A stretch of DNA of 59,592 nucleotides, from contig JBCCGI010000052.1 of assembly GCA_039029355.1 (NCBI GenBank), forward strand, positions 1 through 59,592, written 5' to 3'. A model generated the notes under the pieces. It saw nothing but the letters and a program-made list of their open reading frames with translations, was not told the DNA's origin and did no database searches. The DNA is from JBCCGI01 sp039029355 (GTDB lineage Bacteria; Planctomycetota; UBA1135; GCA-002686595). A program made the position numbers and the translations under genes. Shown here piece after piece: positions 25,312 to 35,543 of this stretch (position 1 is its first letter; every line of letters begins with the position of its first letter).

Positions 25312-27915
25312 ATGCATCCGCACCCCCTGCGCCTGTCCTCCGGAGCGGCCCTCGCCGCATTCGTCGCCGGTACGGCGCCGCTTGGCGCCCAAGGCACCGT
25401 CGAACCCTACGGTTGCGACGCCGATCCCAAGGGCGGCCTGACCCACGTGGATGGGACGCCGGCCCCGGGCGCGACGCTCACGCTCGCGGTGCGGGATGCT
25501 CGCGGCGCGCCCGCCCTCGCACTCCTCGCGACGCACAGCGCACCGGCGCCCGGCTACCCGTGCGGCACGCCCCTGCCGGGCCTGGGCGAGCTGCTGTTGG
25601 ACCTGGACTCGCCCGGTCTCCCGACCGGCCCCGCCCAGCTCCTGGCGGGGCCCGGGAGGTCCGCGTCTTTCGCCCTCGCGATCCCGGCACACCCGGCGCT
25701 CGCCGGCGCGGTGTTGTACTCCCAGGGTGCGGTCGTTGGATTCGACGAGGCGGCCGCCGTGCGGCTCACCGGAGGGCTGCGCATCGAGCTGGGCTCGGGC
25801 GCGCCGCCGGACCTCGCGGTGCGGTCGATCGCCGTGGACAGCTACGCGGTGAGCCCCGGCGAGACCGCGCGGGCGCGCGTGGTGGTGAGGAACCAGGGCG
25901 GCGCGTCGGGGGCAACGACCCTCGCGCTGTCCGACTCCGCGGGCTGGGACGCGTCGGCCGAGCTGGGCCCGCTGGCCTCCGGCGCGGTGGCTGTGGTGGA
26001 GCTGTCGCTTCCGACCGACCGCTCGGACGCGCGCACGAACCCGCACTTCCTGACCGCCGTCGTCGACCCCGACAACCGCATCGCCGAGGCGAGCGAGGAC
26101 AACAACCAGGGCACCGCGCGCAAGCCGGTGTTCGTCGTCGAGCCGATCCTGGTCGAACCGGCACCGGTCTACGATCACGACGAGGTCTTCGAGGTGGCGG
26201 GCAACCTCGTCACGAGCTACACGCGGCACGACTACGGCCCGGCGGGCGCCCCGGCGGCGAGCATGGAGGCCCAGCCCGACAAGGGCCCCGCGGTCCTGAG
26301 CGCCGACGCACCGGCGCCGCAGCCGCGCGTCGCCGAGGCGGTCGCGGCCGAGGACGCCCGGGCGGCCGAGGGCGAGGTGCTGCGCTACGTGGTCAAGTAC
26401 CGTCACGACGTCCCGATGCCCGTGCTCCCGGACCTGAACGCGCGCTTCGGGCGCTTCGCGCCGGAGAACCTGTCCCAGCTCGAGCTGCGTATCGCGATGT
26501 TCGAGGGCGTGCGCCGGGCGCGCGTCGAGGCCGCGGCGGAGCTCGTGGACGGGATGCGTCAGGTCGGCGCCGAGGCGGTTGAGTTCTACACCCTCGCCGG
26601 CGCCATGCTGGTCGACGCGCCCAAGGGCGCGCTCGCGGTCTTCGCGGACCACCCGCAGGTCCAGCACGTCGAGGTCGAGGAGGAGGCCGTCGGCCCGCCG
26701 GCCTCGATCGCCGACGGCCGCGAGCTGATCAACACCGATCCCTACTTCAGCGGTGGCGCGACCGGGGTCGCCTTCACGGCGCTCCTCGACACCGGCATCT
26801 TCTCGGCCCACACGCTGTTCAACGGTCCCGACCACATCCTGTTCGAGGAGGACTGCGTCAACGGCGACAAGAACTGCAACGACGACGGCGATCCGGACTA
26901 CGACCCCAGCGATGACTGCTCGCACGGCACGTCCACGGCCTCGATCCTGACCGGCAACACCAACCTGGGCAACGCCTCGCGCGGTGTGACGGGCGGCTCC
27001 GTGGACTCCTGGGACGTGTACAACAACTGCGGCCTCAAGAACTCCGCCGTGCACCGCGGCTTCGACGAGGCGATCTTCTGGGGCGACAAGGTCATCGTCG
27101 CCGAGATGCAGTCGACGCAGGGACCGTCGGGCTCGATCGCCGACGATGCCGACGACGCCTTCGACGCCGGCTCATGCACCATCGCCGCCAACGGCAACAA
27201 CGGCCCCAGCGCCGGCACGGTGAACTCGCCCGCCAACGCGCACAAGGCGATCGGCGTCGGCGCCTACGACACCGATACGCTGGTCAACTACAACAACCAG
27301 AGCCGTGGGCCGACGTCCGACGACCGCATCAAGCCCGACATCCAGGCGCCCAACAACGTCCAGGCCGCCGGCGACTCGTTCCTGACCGACCTCGATCCCT
27401 ACGGCGGCACCAGCTGCGCCACGCCCTTCGCCGCCGGGGCGGCCTCGGTGTACGCGGACTGGTTCAACCAGACGAGCCTGACCAGCGCGACCACCGGCAA
27501 GATCTACGCCGCGCTGATCAACTCCGGCCCGAACGACTTCGACGTGCCCTTCGACAACCAGGAGGGCGCGGGCAAGTTCGCGCTGCCGCTGGGGGGCAAG
27601 GTCTACATGGGATCGCGGACGCTGAAGGACGGCGAGTCCAAGTCCGTGACGATCTCGGTGCCGTCCGGGACGGACTCCATCGCGGCCGCCATCTGGTGGC
27701 CTGAGAATCCGATCCAGACGCACCGCGACATCGACCTCTACCTCGAGAAGCCGGACGGCAGCACCTCGGACAGCAGCACCAGCGTGCCCTCGGTCTTCGA
27801 GCACGTGCGCGTCGGCGGCTCGATCGCGACCGGCTCACGCGACGTGCGCATCGAGGCGTACTCGATCCCGTGGTTGAAGAGCCAGACGGTGTACTACGCG
27901 ATCTTCGTGAAGTAG
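25312..27915 (+). CDS. Exported subtilisin-like (S8) serine protease with CARDB domain
   Basis: An 867-residue secreted protease. ATG 25312 is chosen because AAGGAAG lies ~9 nt upstream and it gives a signal peptide (MHPHPLRLSSGAALAAFVAG, cleavage near GAQ-G); the in-frame ATG at 25291 has no such site. Order: an N-terminal beta domain; a CARDB-like adhesion module (~165-265, 'LAVRSIAVDSYAVSPGE', 'DNRIAEASEDNN'); an inhibitor-I9-like propeptide region (~360-460); and the peptidase S8 domain with Asp493 ('ALLDTGIF'), His538 ('DDCSHGTSTAS'), oxyanion Asn in 'AANGNNGP', and Ser701 ('GGTSCATPFAAG'). A P-domain-like beta tail ends the protein. Expected activity is secreted endoprotease. It is divergent from the sigma/kinase operon. 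Confidence 0.9.
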   Translation: MHPHPLRLSSGAALAAFVAGTAPLGAQGTVEPYGCDADPKGGLTHVDGTPAPGATLTLAVRDARGAPALALLATHSAPAPGYPCGTPLPGLGELLLDLDSPGLPTGPAQLLAGPGRSASFALAIPAHPALAGAVLYSQGAVVGFDEAAAVRLTGGLRIELGSGAPPDLAVRSIAVDSYAVSPGETARARVVVRNQGGASGATTLALSDSAGWDASAELGPLASGAVAVVELSLPTDRSDARTNPHFLTAVVDPDNRIAEASEDNNQGTARKPVFVVEPILVEPAPVYDHDEVFEVAGNLVTSYTRHDYGPAGAPAASMEAQPDKGPAVLSADAPAPQPRVAEAVAAEDARAAEGEVLRYVVKYRHDVPMPVLPDLNARFGRFAPENLSQLELRIAMFEGVRRARVEAAAELVDGMRQVGAEAVEFYTLAGAMLVDAPKGALAVFADHPQVQHVEVEEEAVGPPASIADGRELINTDPYFSGGATGVAFTALLDTGIFSAHTLFNGPDHILFEEDCVNGDKNCNDDGDPDYDPSDDCSHGTSTASILTGNTNLGNASRGVTGGSVDSWDVYNNCGLKNSAVHRGFDEAIFWGDKVIVAEMQSTQGPSGSIADDADDAFDAGSCTIAANGNNGPSAGTVNSPANAHKAIGVGAYDTDTLVNYNNQSRGPTSDDRIKPDIQAPNNVQAAGDSFLTDLDPYGGTSCATPFAAGAASVYADWFNQTSLTSATTGKIYAALINSGPNDFDVPFDNQEGAGKFALPLGGKVYMGSRTLKDGESKSVTISVPSGTDSIAAAIWWPENPIQTHRDIDLYLEKPDGSTSDSSTSVPSVFEHVRVGGSIATGSRDVRIEAYSIPWLKSQTVYYAIFVK

Positions 27916-27936
27916 GAGTCCGGCTTGGAAGCGGGG

Positions 27937-27961
27937 CGGCGGACGCGGGGAACGTCCGCCG
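27937..27961. terminator. 9-bp stem-loop between convergent protease genes
   Basis: CGGCGGACG at 27937-27945 and CGTCCGCCG at 27953-27961 pair perfectly over a 7-nt loop, 21 nt after the S8 stop and 36 nt after the other gene's stop. It is suited to terminate both. Confidence 0.5.
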
Positions 27962-27997
27962 TCCCGGTCCGGTACGTGCTCCGGGCCGCGGCGACCA

Positions 27998-30900
27998 TCA
28001 GCCCGGCAGGAAGCAGCGCCCCTCGACGGCGTTGTTGCCCTCGTTCGACTCATCGGGCACGGCGTTGCCCTGGTCCACCGTGATCCCGAACGACCCGGCC
28101 GCCCCCTGCGGCCATCCGTCGGGCACCGGCACCTCCAGCACGATCGAGCCGCCCGCGGGGACGGCAGGCGTGGCGACGTCCTCGGTCCGCACGAGCTCGT
28201 CCGAAGCCCCGAGGAACGTGACGCGCGTCGTCGAGCCGGCCGCGTCGCCCGCGCCCCGATTGGCGACCCTGACGAGCAGGACCCCGTTTTGGGTGCCGGC
28301 CTTGAAGGCGCAGAACGGGCCGTTGCTCTGCACCTGCGGGTCGTTCGGGTCGAGCTCCTCGGGCACCAGATCGGGGCGCGTTCGCGGCGGATCGTGCGGG
28401 GGCTCTTGCGGCGAGCGCTGCCGCTTGCGCTCGCGGATCTGCTCGACGTGCAGGTTGGTCTGCGAGGTCGTGACCGAGTACGCGGCCGTCACGTCCAGGC
28501 TGCGGGGGGACTGGATGACCAGGAAGCCTTCGACGAAGGGCGTGGATCCCGCGGCGTCGGCGGCGAGCCGGAGGAGCTCGGTGCACTCGCTCTTCAGCGC
28601 CTCGTCGTAGCCCAGGCGATCCACCGCGATGGGCAGCACCTTCCCCGGCGCCTGCGCCGCGGGCGGGTAGGTCAGGGCGAGCTTCTTGAAGAAGTGCACC
28701 TCCTCGTCGTTCGGGTTGTGCACGTTGACCGAGGTCGCGTAGCGGCCGCGCGACAGCGGCGTCGCGAGCAGCTGCTCGCCGCACGTGATCGCAGCGGCGT
28801 ACTCGTAGGCGATGCAGAGTGCCTCCTCGGTGCGGGCCACGGCGTTGTTCGTCGGGTCGAGATCCGGCCCCGTCAGCAGCTCGACGCGGGCTTCACCGAC
28901 GAGCGTGCGGAACTGGGCTCCGGCGCACTCGAGGTCCGCGGGGAGCCGCAGCTGCACGAGGTGAACGGCCGACGCTCCGGGCTCGAGCTGCTCGCCGCTC
29001 TCGCAGACGATCGCGCCGCTCGCGTTGGGCTGACACCCGCTCGACGCGCCGCGGAAGCGCGCCTCGGGGGGCGGCTCGAAGCGCAGCCGGAAGCGCCCGC
29101 GGTTGACGCCCGCGTTGGTGACGGTGATCGAGTAGTCGAGCGGCTGGCCCGCGACCACGAACGGCGACAGGCGTTCGATCCCCACCGTCAGGTCGGTGCT
29201 CGAGCGCTGGCGGTAGATCTCCAGCATCTCGTCGCCGTCGTCGATCTGGAGCTGGCCCAGGTTGTGCACCGGCCGCTCGTCCGAGTCCTCCCAGCCGATC
29301 TGGCTCAGGAGGATGTTGTCCCAGTCGTTGAAGCCGACGAACCGGTCGAACTGTCCGTTGTTGTTGAGGTCCGCCGTGACGCCCGTCTCGCCGGGGACGC
29401 CGTCGCCGTCCCAGTCCTGGGGCTCGTTCACCGGGGCGTCGCGCCACAGCTCCGCCACCGGGTCGTAGAACACCATGCGGTTCGAGTCGTCGGTCGGGTC
29501 GAGCACGAGGTTCTCGTCGAGATCGTCCTCGTCCAGGACGCCGTCCACCGGGTCGCTGCCGAGCGGGATCGGAGCGGCCGCGCGTCCGTCGCGGGTGCGC
29601 GGCGGCGAGTAGTCGATGATGCGGCAGTCCACGATCCCGTCTCCGTCGAGGTCCTGGCTCGTGTCGGGGTCGTTCTGAACAATGCCAAGCGCCTGCGCGA
29701 CGTTCATGACGCTGAGGTAGTTGACCTCGTTCCCCGGGATGCCCGAGTCGCCGCTGTGCAGAAGGCCGAGCGTGTGCCCCAGCTCGTGCATGAGGGCCGC
29801 CGTGTTGGTGCCCGAAGGAAAGGGTGCGCCGATGCTGCAGGCGGTGCCCAGCTGGGTCTCCTGCAGGACGAGGAAGTCGTTGCCGCCGAGCTCGGCCTCG
29901 CCGAGCAGCGAGCCGACGCGCGGCGCGCTGATCGCGTAGCGGAACGCGCTGCGCCGAGTCGCGTCGAAGCGCCGCGACTCGTAGTAGTTGGTCACGCCGT
30001 CCCCGTCGTCGTCCGTCCGCATGTCGGAGACGTTTGCGGCCGGAATCGACGTGCCGCGGCCCAGCCCTCCACCGTCCGAGTGGAAGGCGGCGTCGCCCAC
30101 CCAGCAGTCGGAGTCGTCGCCGTCGACCAGGCCGTCGCCGTCGTTGTCGATGCCGTCGCCGCAGCTGCCGAGCGCGGCGCCCGACTCCGAGGCGGCGGGA
30201 TCGAAGAGGTCGCCGGTGTCGACGTGCACGGTGATGCCGTCCGTGCGGTCGGGGTTCAGCACGCCCCCGGCGCTCTCCGGGGCAAGCGCGAAGGCCCGCT
30301 TCAAGGCTCGGACCATGCCCCGCGTCGGGGGAGCGTCCGGCATCCAGTCGATCTCGAGGAAGAGGTCCTTGTGGTTCGGGTCGGCGCCCATCGCCGGGAG
30401 GTCCACGTCGATCCCGTTGCTGGGGTCGCAGTCGAGGTCGAGCCCCTCGGTCTCCCAGACGTCGTACAGGCCGTCGCCGTCGGAGTCGGCCAGATCCAGC
30501 GCGATCGCCACGCTGCCCAGGGCCACGCCCTTGGCGGGCGGGACGGGCTGGTTGTCGCTGCCGGAGCGGAAGTCCGAGAAGCCGCGCGTGCCGTTGGCGC
30601 GCACGACGACGCGGATGTAGGCCGCGTACTCGTGGCCCGCCGCGAGCTCGACCTCGAGCGTCGTGGGGGCGAGGAACAGCTCGGTCACCGGCTGGATCGT
30701 CCCGGTGAAGGGCGCGCCGTTCTCGCTCTTGTGCAGGACCGACTCCGAGGCGAGCTCGACGTCGTCGGTCAGGTCGCGCACCTTCGCCTCGACGCGGATC
30801 GACCCGGCGTTGATGTTCCCGAAGCCGCGCAGGCGGCCGACGGCCCGGATGCCGTCGAAGCGCACCGTCGCGGGACCGCAGGCGAAGGGCGTGAAGCGGA

Positions 30901-31120
30901 AGCCGACCTCGGCGTCGGAGCTGTTCTCGGTCCCGGCCAGTCCGCCGTCGGCCCGCAGGCGCGCGATGTTGCCCTGGACGATCGAGTTGCTGCCTCCGGT
31001 GGAGGTGAAGTCGGGCGCGCCGTCGAGAACGATCTCGTTCCGGGGCGCCGGCGCGGCGGCGAGGAGCGGCGCGGTCAGAAGGGCAAGGGCGACCGCGGGG
31101 AACGGGCAGGGTACACGCAT
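27998..31120 (-). CDS. Large exported zinc metalloprotease (HELGHTLGLLH) with CARDB-like C-terminus
   Basis: A 1040-residue exported protein. ATG 31120 is chosen because GAGAGG lies ~8 nt upstream and a signal peptide follows (MRVPCPFPAVALALLTAPL, cleavage near AAA-P). The catalytic site HELGHTLGLLH (His445, Glu446, His449, His455) is the metzincin consensus. It is flanked by several Ca-binding-like Asp-rich stretches ('DSDGDGLYDVWE', 'DNDGDGLVDGDDSDC', 'DLDGDGIVDC'). A DUF11/CARDB-type beta-sandwich follows (~620-710, 'LDYSITVTNAGVNRGRF'), then a Cys-containing domain, and a last CARDB-like module ('VLLVRVANRGAGDAAGS', 'VPDESNEGNNAVEG'). A secreted Zn protease is the best call; the family is not one I can name exactly. 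The gene is convergent with the S8 protease. Confidence 0.85.
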   Translation of the reverse strand: MRVPCPFPAVALALLTAPLLAAAPAPRNEIVLDGAPDFTSTGGSNSIVQGNIARLRADGGLAGTENSSDAEVGFRFTPFACGPATVRFDGIRAVGRLRGFGNINAGSIRVEAKVRDLTDDVELASESVLHKSENGAPFTGTIQPVTELFLAPTTLEVELAAGHEYAAYIRVVVRANGTRGFSDFRSGSDNQPVPPAKGVALGSVAIALDLADSDGDGLYDVWETEGLDLDCDPSNGIDVDLPAMGADPNHKDLFLEIDWMPDAPPTRGMVRALKRAFALAPESAGGVLNPDRTDGITVHVDTGDLFDPAASESGAALGSCGDGIDNDGDGLVDGDDSDCWVGDAAFHSDGGGLGRGTSIPAANVSDMRTDDDGDGVTNYYESRRFDATRRSAFRYAISAPRVGSLLGEAELGGNDFLVLQETQLGTACSIGAPFPSGTNTAALMHELGHTLGLLHSGDSGIPGNEVNYLSVMNVAQALGIVQNDPDTSQDLDGDGIVDCRIIDYSPPRTRDGRAAAPIPLGSDPVDGVLDEDDLDENLVLDPTDDSNRMVFYDPVAELWRDAPVNEPQDWDGDGVPGETGVTADLNNNGQFDRFVGFNDWDNILLSQIGWEDSDERPVHNLGQLQIDDGDEMLEIYRQRSSTDLTVGIERLSPFVVAGQPLDYSITVTNAGVNRGRFRLRFEPPPEARFRGASSGCQPNASGAIVCESGEQLEPGASAVHLVQLRLPADLECAGAQFRTLVGEARVELLTGPDLDPTNNAVARTEEALCIAYEYAAAITCGEQLLATPLSRGRYATSVNVHNPNDEEVHFFKKLALTYPPAAQAPGKVLPIAVDRLGYDEALKSECTELLRLAADAAGSTPFVEGFLVIQSPRSLDVTAAYSVTTSQTNLHVEQIRERKRQRSPQEPPHDPPRTRPDLVPEELDPNDPQVQSNGPFCAFKAGTQNGVLLVRVANRGAGDAAGSTTRVTFLGASDELVRTEDVATPAVPAGGSIVLEVPVPDGWPQGAAGSFGITVDQGNAVPDESNEGNNAVEGRCFLPG

Positions 31121-31471
31121 GCGGAGGGCCTCTCGTCGGGACAAGGGATGGGGAGGTCGACGGAACCTCGACGGGCGAAGCCGTGCACGGAGGCGACCCG
31201 CACAGTTGAGGGCGGGGATTGGGGATTTTCGGTGCGACCCGACCGCGGTCCGCGGCCCGGCCGAAGAGCCGCGTCGAGGCCACAGGGGGAGGCGTGCCTC
31301 GCCGGCCGAGGCCCATAGGGCCCCGGCACGGGGCTCGGAGGCCTGAGCCGGGGCCGATTTCGTCGGGTTCCCTTTCAGAGCGCCGCGCCGGCCCGCGTCC
31401 TCCCCCGTGAACCCCGAGCGCCTCCTGACTCGGGCCCCTCAACGGCCCTCGGCCCCCGACCACCACTAGCC
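31121..31471. promoter_or_regulatory. 351-nt divergent intergenic region
   Basis: This region separates the metalloprotease from the DUF4082-like gene. A distant inverted repeat GGCCCCGG/CCGGGGCC sits at 31319-31326 and 31348-31355, nearest the middle. No gene or convincing promoter consensus is visible. Confidence 0.35.
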
Positions 31472-33160
31472 ATGACCCGTCTCAACCGATCGCTCTTCGC
31501 CCTCCCGCTCCTCGCCGCCCTGGCCCCGGCCGCCGCGGCCCAGGCCCCCTGCGAGCCCGCGCTCGAGTTCCTGCACCACAACGACACCCACGGCGAGTAC
31601 GGAGACGACGGCGCCGTGCTGCTGGGTTGGCGCTTCACGATGAACGAGAGCCGCGCGGTCACCCACTTCGGGATGCTCGACCTCTGGGGCGACGGCATCG
31701 ACGCCACCTACGACGTCGCGCTGTACACCGAAGACGGGACCGAGGTCGCGACCGGCAAGATCAAGGCCGGAACCGCCCATGCGCTCGTCGACGACTTCCG
31801 CTACGCCGCGCTCGGCACGGCGGTGCCGCTCGCCGCCGGCGAGACCTACGACCTGGTCTGCTTCATGGGCCACGGTCCGAAAGAGGCCCTCGTCTCGTCC
31901 TCGACGACCGCGGGCGGCGTCAAGAACCAGATGGCCTTCTCCTCCGCCCTGGAGTACGACGGCAAGTGGGTCGTCTACAACCCGACCGGGCTGGCGCATC
32001 CGGACGACGCCGGCGGGTGGCCGTTCTTCTCGAGCAGCTGGGACTTCGGCCTCACCCTCGGCTTCGAGTGCGCGGTCGACGAGAGCGGCATGCTGCTCGC
32101 CGGCCACGCCGCGGGCTCGCCGGTCGAGCCCGGCGGGCTGTCCGCGCTGCATCCGATGAACTACGCCGCCACCCAGGCGGGGAACCCGAGCGGCCTTTTG
32201 AGCGTCGAGGGCCTCGCGGCGGGCCTCGACGGCCGCGTGTGGGCCACGATCGGCGGCGGCGAGATCCTCGCGCAGCTCGATCCGGCCAGCGGAGAGGCCC
32301 TCTCGCAGATCGCCCTCAGCGCGGGCGGCCTGGTCGGAGGGACGACGGCGGTCGCCCTCGAAGACCTCGCGGTCCAGCCCGGCACCGGGACGATCTTCGG
32401 CTGCGGCCGGCACGTCGGCTCGCCCGGCGATCTAGAGCTCTTCACGGTCGACGTCGACACCGGCCTGGTGACCTTCGTCGGCCCGATCGCCTCGGGCGTG
32501 AACGGAGCGCTCGCCTTCTCGTCGGACGGCGTCCTCCACGGGACGACCTCCGACGGGTGGCTGCTCCGGCTGCACACGGAGAACGCGGGCGTCCTGAGCT
32601 CCATGCTCTACGGGCCGGCGGCCCAGATCGACGCTCTCGTGGCGAGCGAGTCCGGGACGTACCTCCTCGGCACCTCCGCGGGCTCGGACCAGCTCCTCCG
32701 CATCGAGATCGCGACCGGCGCGACCGCGCCGATCGGTTCGACCGGGGGAGCCCACCCCGGCGACCTTGCCTTCTACTCGGTGCTCGAGGGTACCGAGGTC
32801 GTCCGCCTCGGCACGCCGCCGAACCCCAACGTGCTGCTTCCGGGCCAGACCCACGGCCCGGTGGTCGGCACGGTCTGGGATCCGATCGTCGACCACACCA
32901 GCTTCGCGGTCGACGCGACGATCGACGTCCTCGCGATCTCGCTCAACCCGGTGAACATCCCCTCGGAGTGGGGCACCATCCTGTCGCCGGTCGAGCCGAC
33001 GAGCGTGCTGCTGTACGCCACGCCCGGCCAGGCGTTCGCCTCGCCGACGCCCAACAGCGCGCTCTACGTCGGGCTCAGCCTCACGGCGCAGGCGGCCTCG
33101 ATCACGCCGACGGGGATCGAGCTCACGAACGCGCTCGACCTGGTGATCGGAACCGACTAA
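31472..33160 (+). CDS. Exported protein with DUF4082-like N-terminal domain and shared C-terminal domain
   Basis: A 562-residue exported protein with a signal peptide (MTRLNRSLFALPLLAAL, cleavage near AAQ-A). The N-terminal ~150 residues resemble DUF4082 beta-sandwiches ('LLGWRFTMNESRAVTHFGM', 'YDVALYTEDGTEVATG'). The middle reads as a beta-propeller-like series ('LAAGLDGRVWATIGGGEI', 'FSSDGVLHGTTSDG', 'GTYLLGTSAGS'). The last ~115 residues are the shared planctomycete C-terminal domain ('LGTPPNPNVLLPG' to 'LTNALDLVIGTD'). Likely extracellular and non-enzymatic. It is followed by a very strong terminator. Confidence 0.85.
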   Translation: MTRLNRSLFALPLLAALAPAAAAQAPCEPALEFLHHNDTHGEYGDDGAVLLGWRFTMNESRAVTHFGMLDLWGDGIDATYDVALYTEDGTEVATGKIKAGTAHALVDDFRYAALGTAVPLAAGETYDLVCFMGHGPKEALVSSSTTAGGVKNQMAFSSALEYDGKWVVYNPTGLAHPDDAGGWPFFSSSWDFGLTLGFECAVDESGMLLAGHAAGSPVEPGGLSALHPMNYAATQAGNPSGLLSVEGLAAGLDGRVWATIGGGEILAQLDPASGEALSQIALSAGGLVGGTTAVALEDLAVQPGTGTIFGCGRHVGSPGDLELFTVDVDTGLVTFVGPIASGVNGALAFSSDGVLHGTTSDGWLLRLHTENAGVLSSMLYGPAAQIDALVASESGTYLLGTSAGSDQLLRIEIATGATAPIGSTGGAHPGDLAFYSVLEGTEVVRLGTPPNPNVLLPGQTHGPVVGTVWDPIVDHTSFAVDATIDVLAISLNPVNIPSEWGTILSPVEPTSVLLYATPGQAFASPTPNSALYVGLSLTAQAASITPTGIELTNALDLVIGTD

Positions 33161-33199
33161 AGCGCATCCGCTCGGACGAACCGCGTCTCGCCCGGGTGT

Positions 33200-33237
33200 G
33201 CAGGCGGCCGGTCCCCCGCGGGGGGCCGGCCGCCTGC
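33200..33237 (+). terminator. Strong intrinsic-type terminator
   Basis: A ~17-bp stem (arms 33200-33216 and about 33221-33237, one G-T wobble, 3-4-nt loop) is followed at once by TTT. It begins 40 nt after the stop at 33160 and is the clearest terminator in the window. Confidence 0.75.
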
Positions 33238-33445
33238 TTTGCGTCGAGGAGCGCTTCCGCGCCGCCGCCGAGAGGGAGGCCGGCAGGTTGTCGCCGGAGT
33301 CTGTTGCAGTCCCCGGGCGCTGCGCTCGTTGGGGCGGGTGATCCGAGTCGCATCTTCCCACCGGAAGACCGGGCGGTACGCACGACGGCTGCCGGCCCGG
33401 ATACCCCGCGAATCGGCGTTCCTCCTACCCAACCTCCTGGGAATC

Positions 33446-35463
33446 ATGAAGCTCCTGGCTCTCTGCACCCTGCCCCTTTGCCTTGCCACCGCAACGCTCG
33501 CCCAAGGCCCGGGCCCTCGACCACCTGGGTCGACTTCGACGGCGGCGGGCTGCGCGACCTGTATCTGACGACCCCCGGCGCCCCGGATCGACTCCTGGCC
33601 AACGCTGGCGACGGCACCTTCGACGACGTGACCGCGGAGGCCGGCCTCGGCGGCCTGTCCGACTCGCGCAGCGTCCACTGGGGGGACGTCGACGGCGACG
33701 GCCGCCAGGACCTGCTCGTCGTGGCGGGCAGCGGCTCGCTGCGCCTCTTCTACGGCCTCGGCAAGCGCAGCTTCCCCGATGGTTTGGCGGCCGTCGGGCT
33801 CGCCGGGCTGGTCGACGTACGCAGCGCCGAGTGGATCGACTACGACGAAGACGGCCTGGCCGACCTTCACCTGGAGACCGACGCGGGCGTGCGGCTGCTG
33901 CACCAGGAGACGGGGGGCACGTTCTCCGAGCTCGCGACGCTCCCGAGCGCACAGTCGGCCCCGGGGGCCACGCCGATCGCGTCGCGGGCGAACGGCCTCG
34001 CGACGTCGCCCGCGCCTACCGCGGGCGGCTCGGCTTCCGGCGGCAGCGCGCGCGCCTCGTCGGTGAGCACCGCTCCGATGCCGACGCCGGCCGGCGCCGC
34101 GAGCGACACGGCGGCCTACTGCCCGAACGCCATGATCGATCAGGCCAATGGCATGTGCAGCATGCAGGGCGCGTCGGTGCCGACCTTCGGCATGCTCTAT
34201 CCGCTCGGCAACGACTGGCTCATCGAGCCCAAGACGCGCTTCATGGGCGTCGGAGCCGTCGACCCGCTGACCCAGCTCGACGTCAACGGCACGGTCCGCT
34301 CGCGCTCGGGCGGCGTCATGTTCCCCGACGGGACGCTCCAGACGACGGCGCAGCTGACCGGTCCGGCCGGCCCCGAGGGCCCCGCCGGCACGCAGGGCCC
34401 GACCGGTCCGACCGGGCTCGCTGGGCCCGCGGGTCCGACGGGTCCCGAAGGCCTCCTGATCGGCGGCGCGGAAGACCAGATGGCGTCTCACGATGGGACG
34501 ACCTGGGTCCCGGCGCCGTTCCTTAGGCACGACGGCTCGTTCATGGCGCTCGCCGACGATCTGAACAACGACTATCGCCTCACCGTCGGCGCGGCCGAGC
34601 TCGCCGCGGTGCGCGGCAACTCGAACTTCGGGCCGACGCCGGGCTACCTCGGCGTGCAGGGTTCGGCCGACTTCGACGGCGTGAGCAGCGCGGACCTCGC
34701 CGGGCAGCTCGGCGTGGTCGGGATCTCGACCGGCAGCGGTGCGGCGAACAACACGGGCGCCCTCGGTCACTCGTCCGGGGTGGGCGTGCGCGGGGAGAAC
34801 TCCGGCAACCCGACCCAGGACTTCGCGGAGCTCGGCCTGGACGGCATCGGCGTGCGCGCCTCGGGCGCGGCGCTGGCGGGCTCGTTCACCGGTGACGTGC
34901 TGCTCGACGGCGACGCGGAGCTGACCGGCACCTTCCTGGGCGACGTCGATGTCGAGGGCAAGCTGGAGGCCGGCGGCGGCGTGCGCTTTGCGGACGGCAG
35001 CCTGCAAACGACGGCCTACGTGGCGCCGGGGACGCAGCGGTACACCGTGGGCAACGGCGACTTCGTGGGGACCGCCGTCACGCCCAAGGTGGGTCTGACC
35101 GCGGGTCTGGGCGGGACCCACATCGACAGCGAGTCGATCGCGCCGATCCTCGCCGGGGTTCACCTGCCGGACGGGGCTACGGTGACGAACGTCACCTTCC
35201 ACGGCTACGACGACGCGGACGGGATCCTGGTCTTCGAGCTCCTGCGCGGCTCCTTCGGATCCGCGGGGGGAGTCGTGATGGCGAGCTTCCAGAGCTGCGT
35301 GCCTCCCGGCGCCTTCTCGGGCACGGACTCGACGATCGCGGCGGCTGTCATCGACAACCAGAACCACTCGTACTTCGTCCGCGTGCGGCCTTCGGTCGGG
35401 ACCTGGGATCCGGATGGAGAGCTGGCCGTGAACGCGGTCGTGATCGGGTACACGACGGACTGA
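33446..35463 (+). pseudogene. Exported FG-GAP plus collagen-like protein with a frameshift after the signal peptide
   Basis: ATG 33446 starts a textbook signal peptide (MKLLALCTLPLCLATATLAQ), but that frame stops at 33566-33568. The mature protein continues in the next frame from about 33515 ('PSTTWVDFDGGGLRDLYL') to the stop at 35463. A one-base loss (or two-base gain) within the run GGCCCGGGCCC at 33507-33517 would restore a single ~670-residue protein. Content: three FG-GAP/VCBS-like units ('GDVDGDGRQDLLVV', 'DYDEDGLADLHLE'), two 'F(P/A)DGxLQTTA' motifs reminiscent of tail-fibre proteins, about ten collagen-like Gly-X-Y triplets (~34360-34455), and a beta-rich C-terminal domain. It may be a real pseudogene or an assembly error. 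Function when intact is unknown but surely extracellular. Confidence 0.7.
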
Positions 35464-35484
35464 CCAGCAGCCTCTCGGCGAGAC

Positions 35485-35521
35485 AAACGAGGCGTCGCTC
35501 CTTCGGGGCGGCGCCTCGTTT
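35485..35521. terminator. 16-bp stem-loop between convergent genes
   Basis: Arms 35485-35500 and 35506-35521 pair with two G-T wobbles around CTTCG, flanked by AAA and TTT so that it would work on both strands. It lies 21 nt after the FG-GAP/collagen-like gene and 22 nt after the kinase stop at 35544. Confidence 0.7.
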
Positions 35522-35543
35522 CGTTTCCGCGCGTCGCGCGGGC

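Noticed and set aside
31319..31355. Terminator in the 31.1-31.5 kb gap
   Set aside because: Both flanking genes start, rather than end, here; the 8-bp arms could be chance in such GC-rich DNA.
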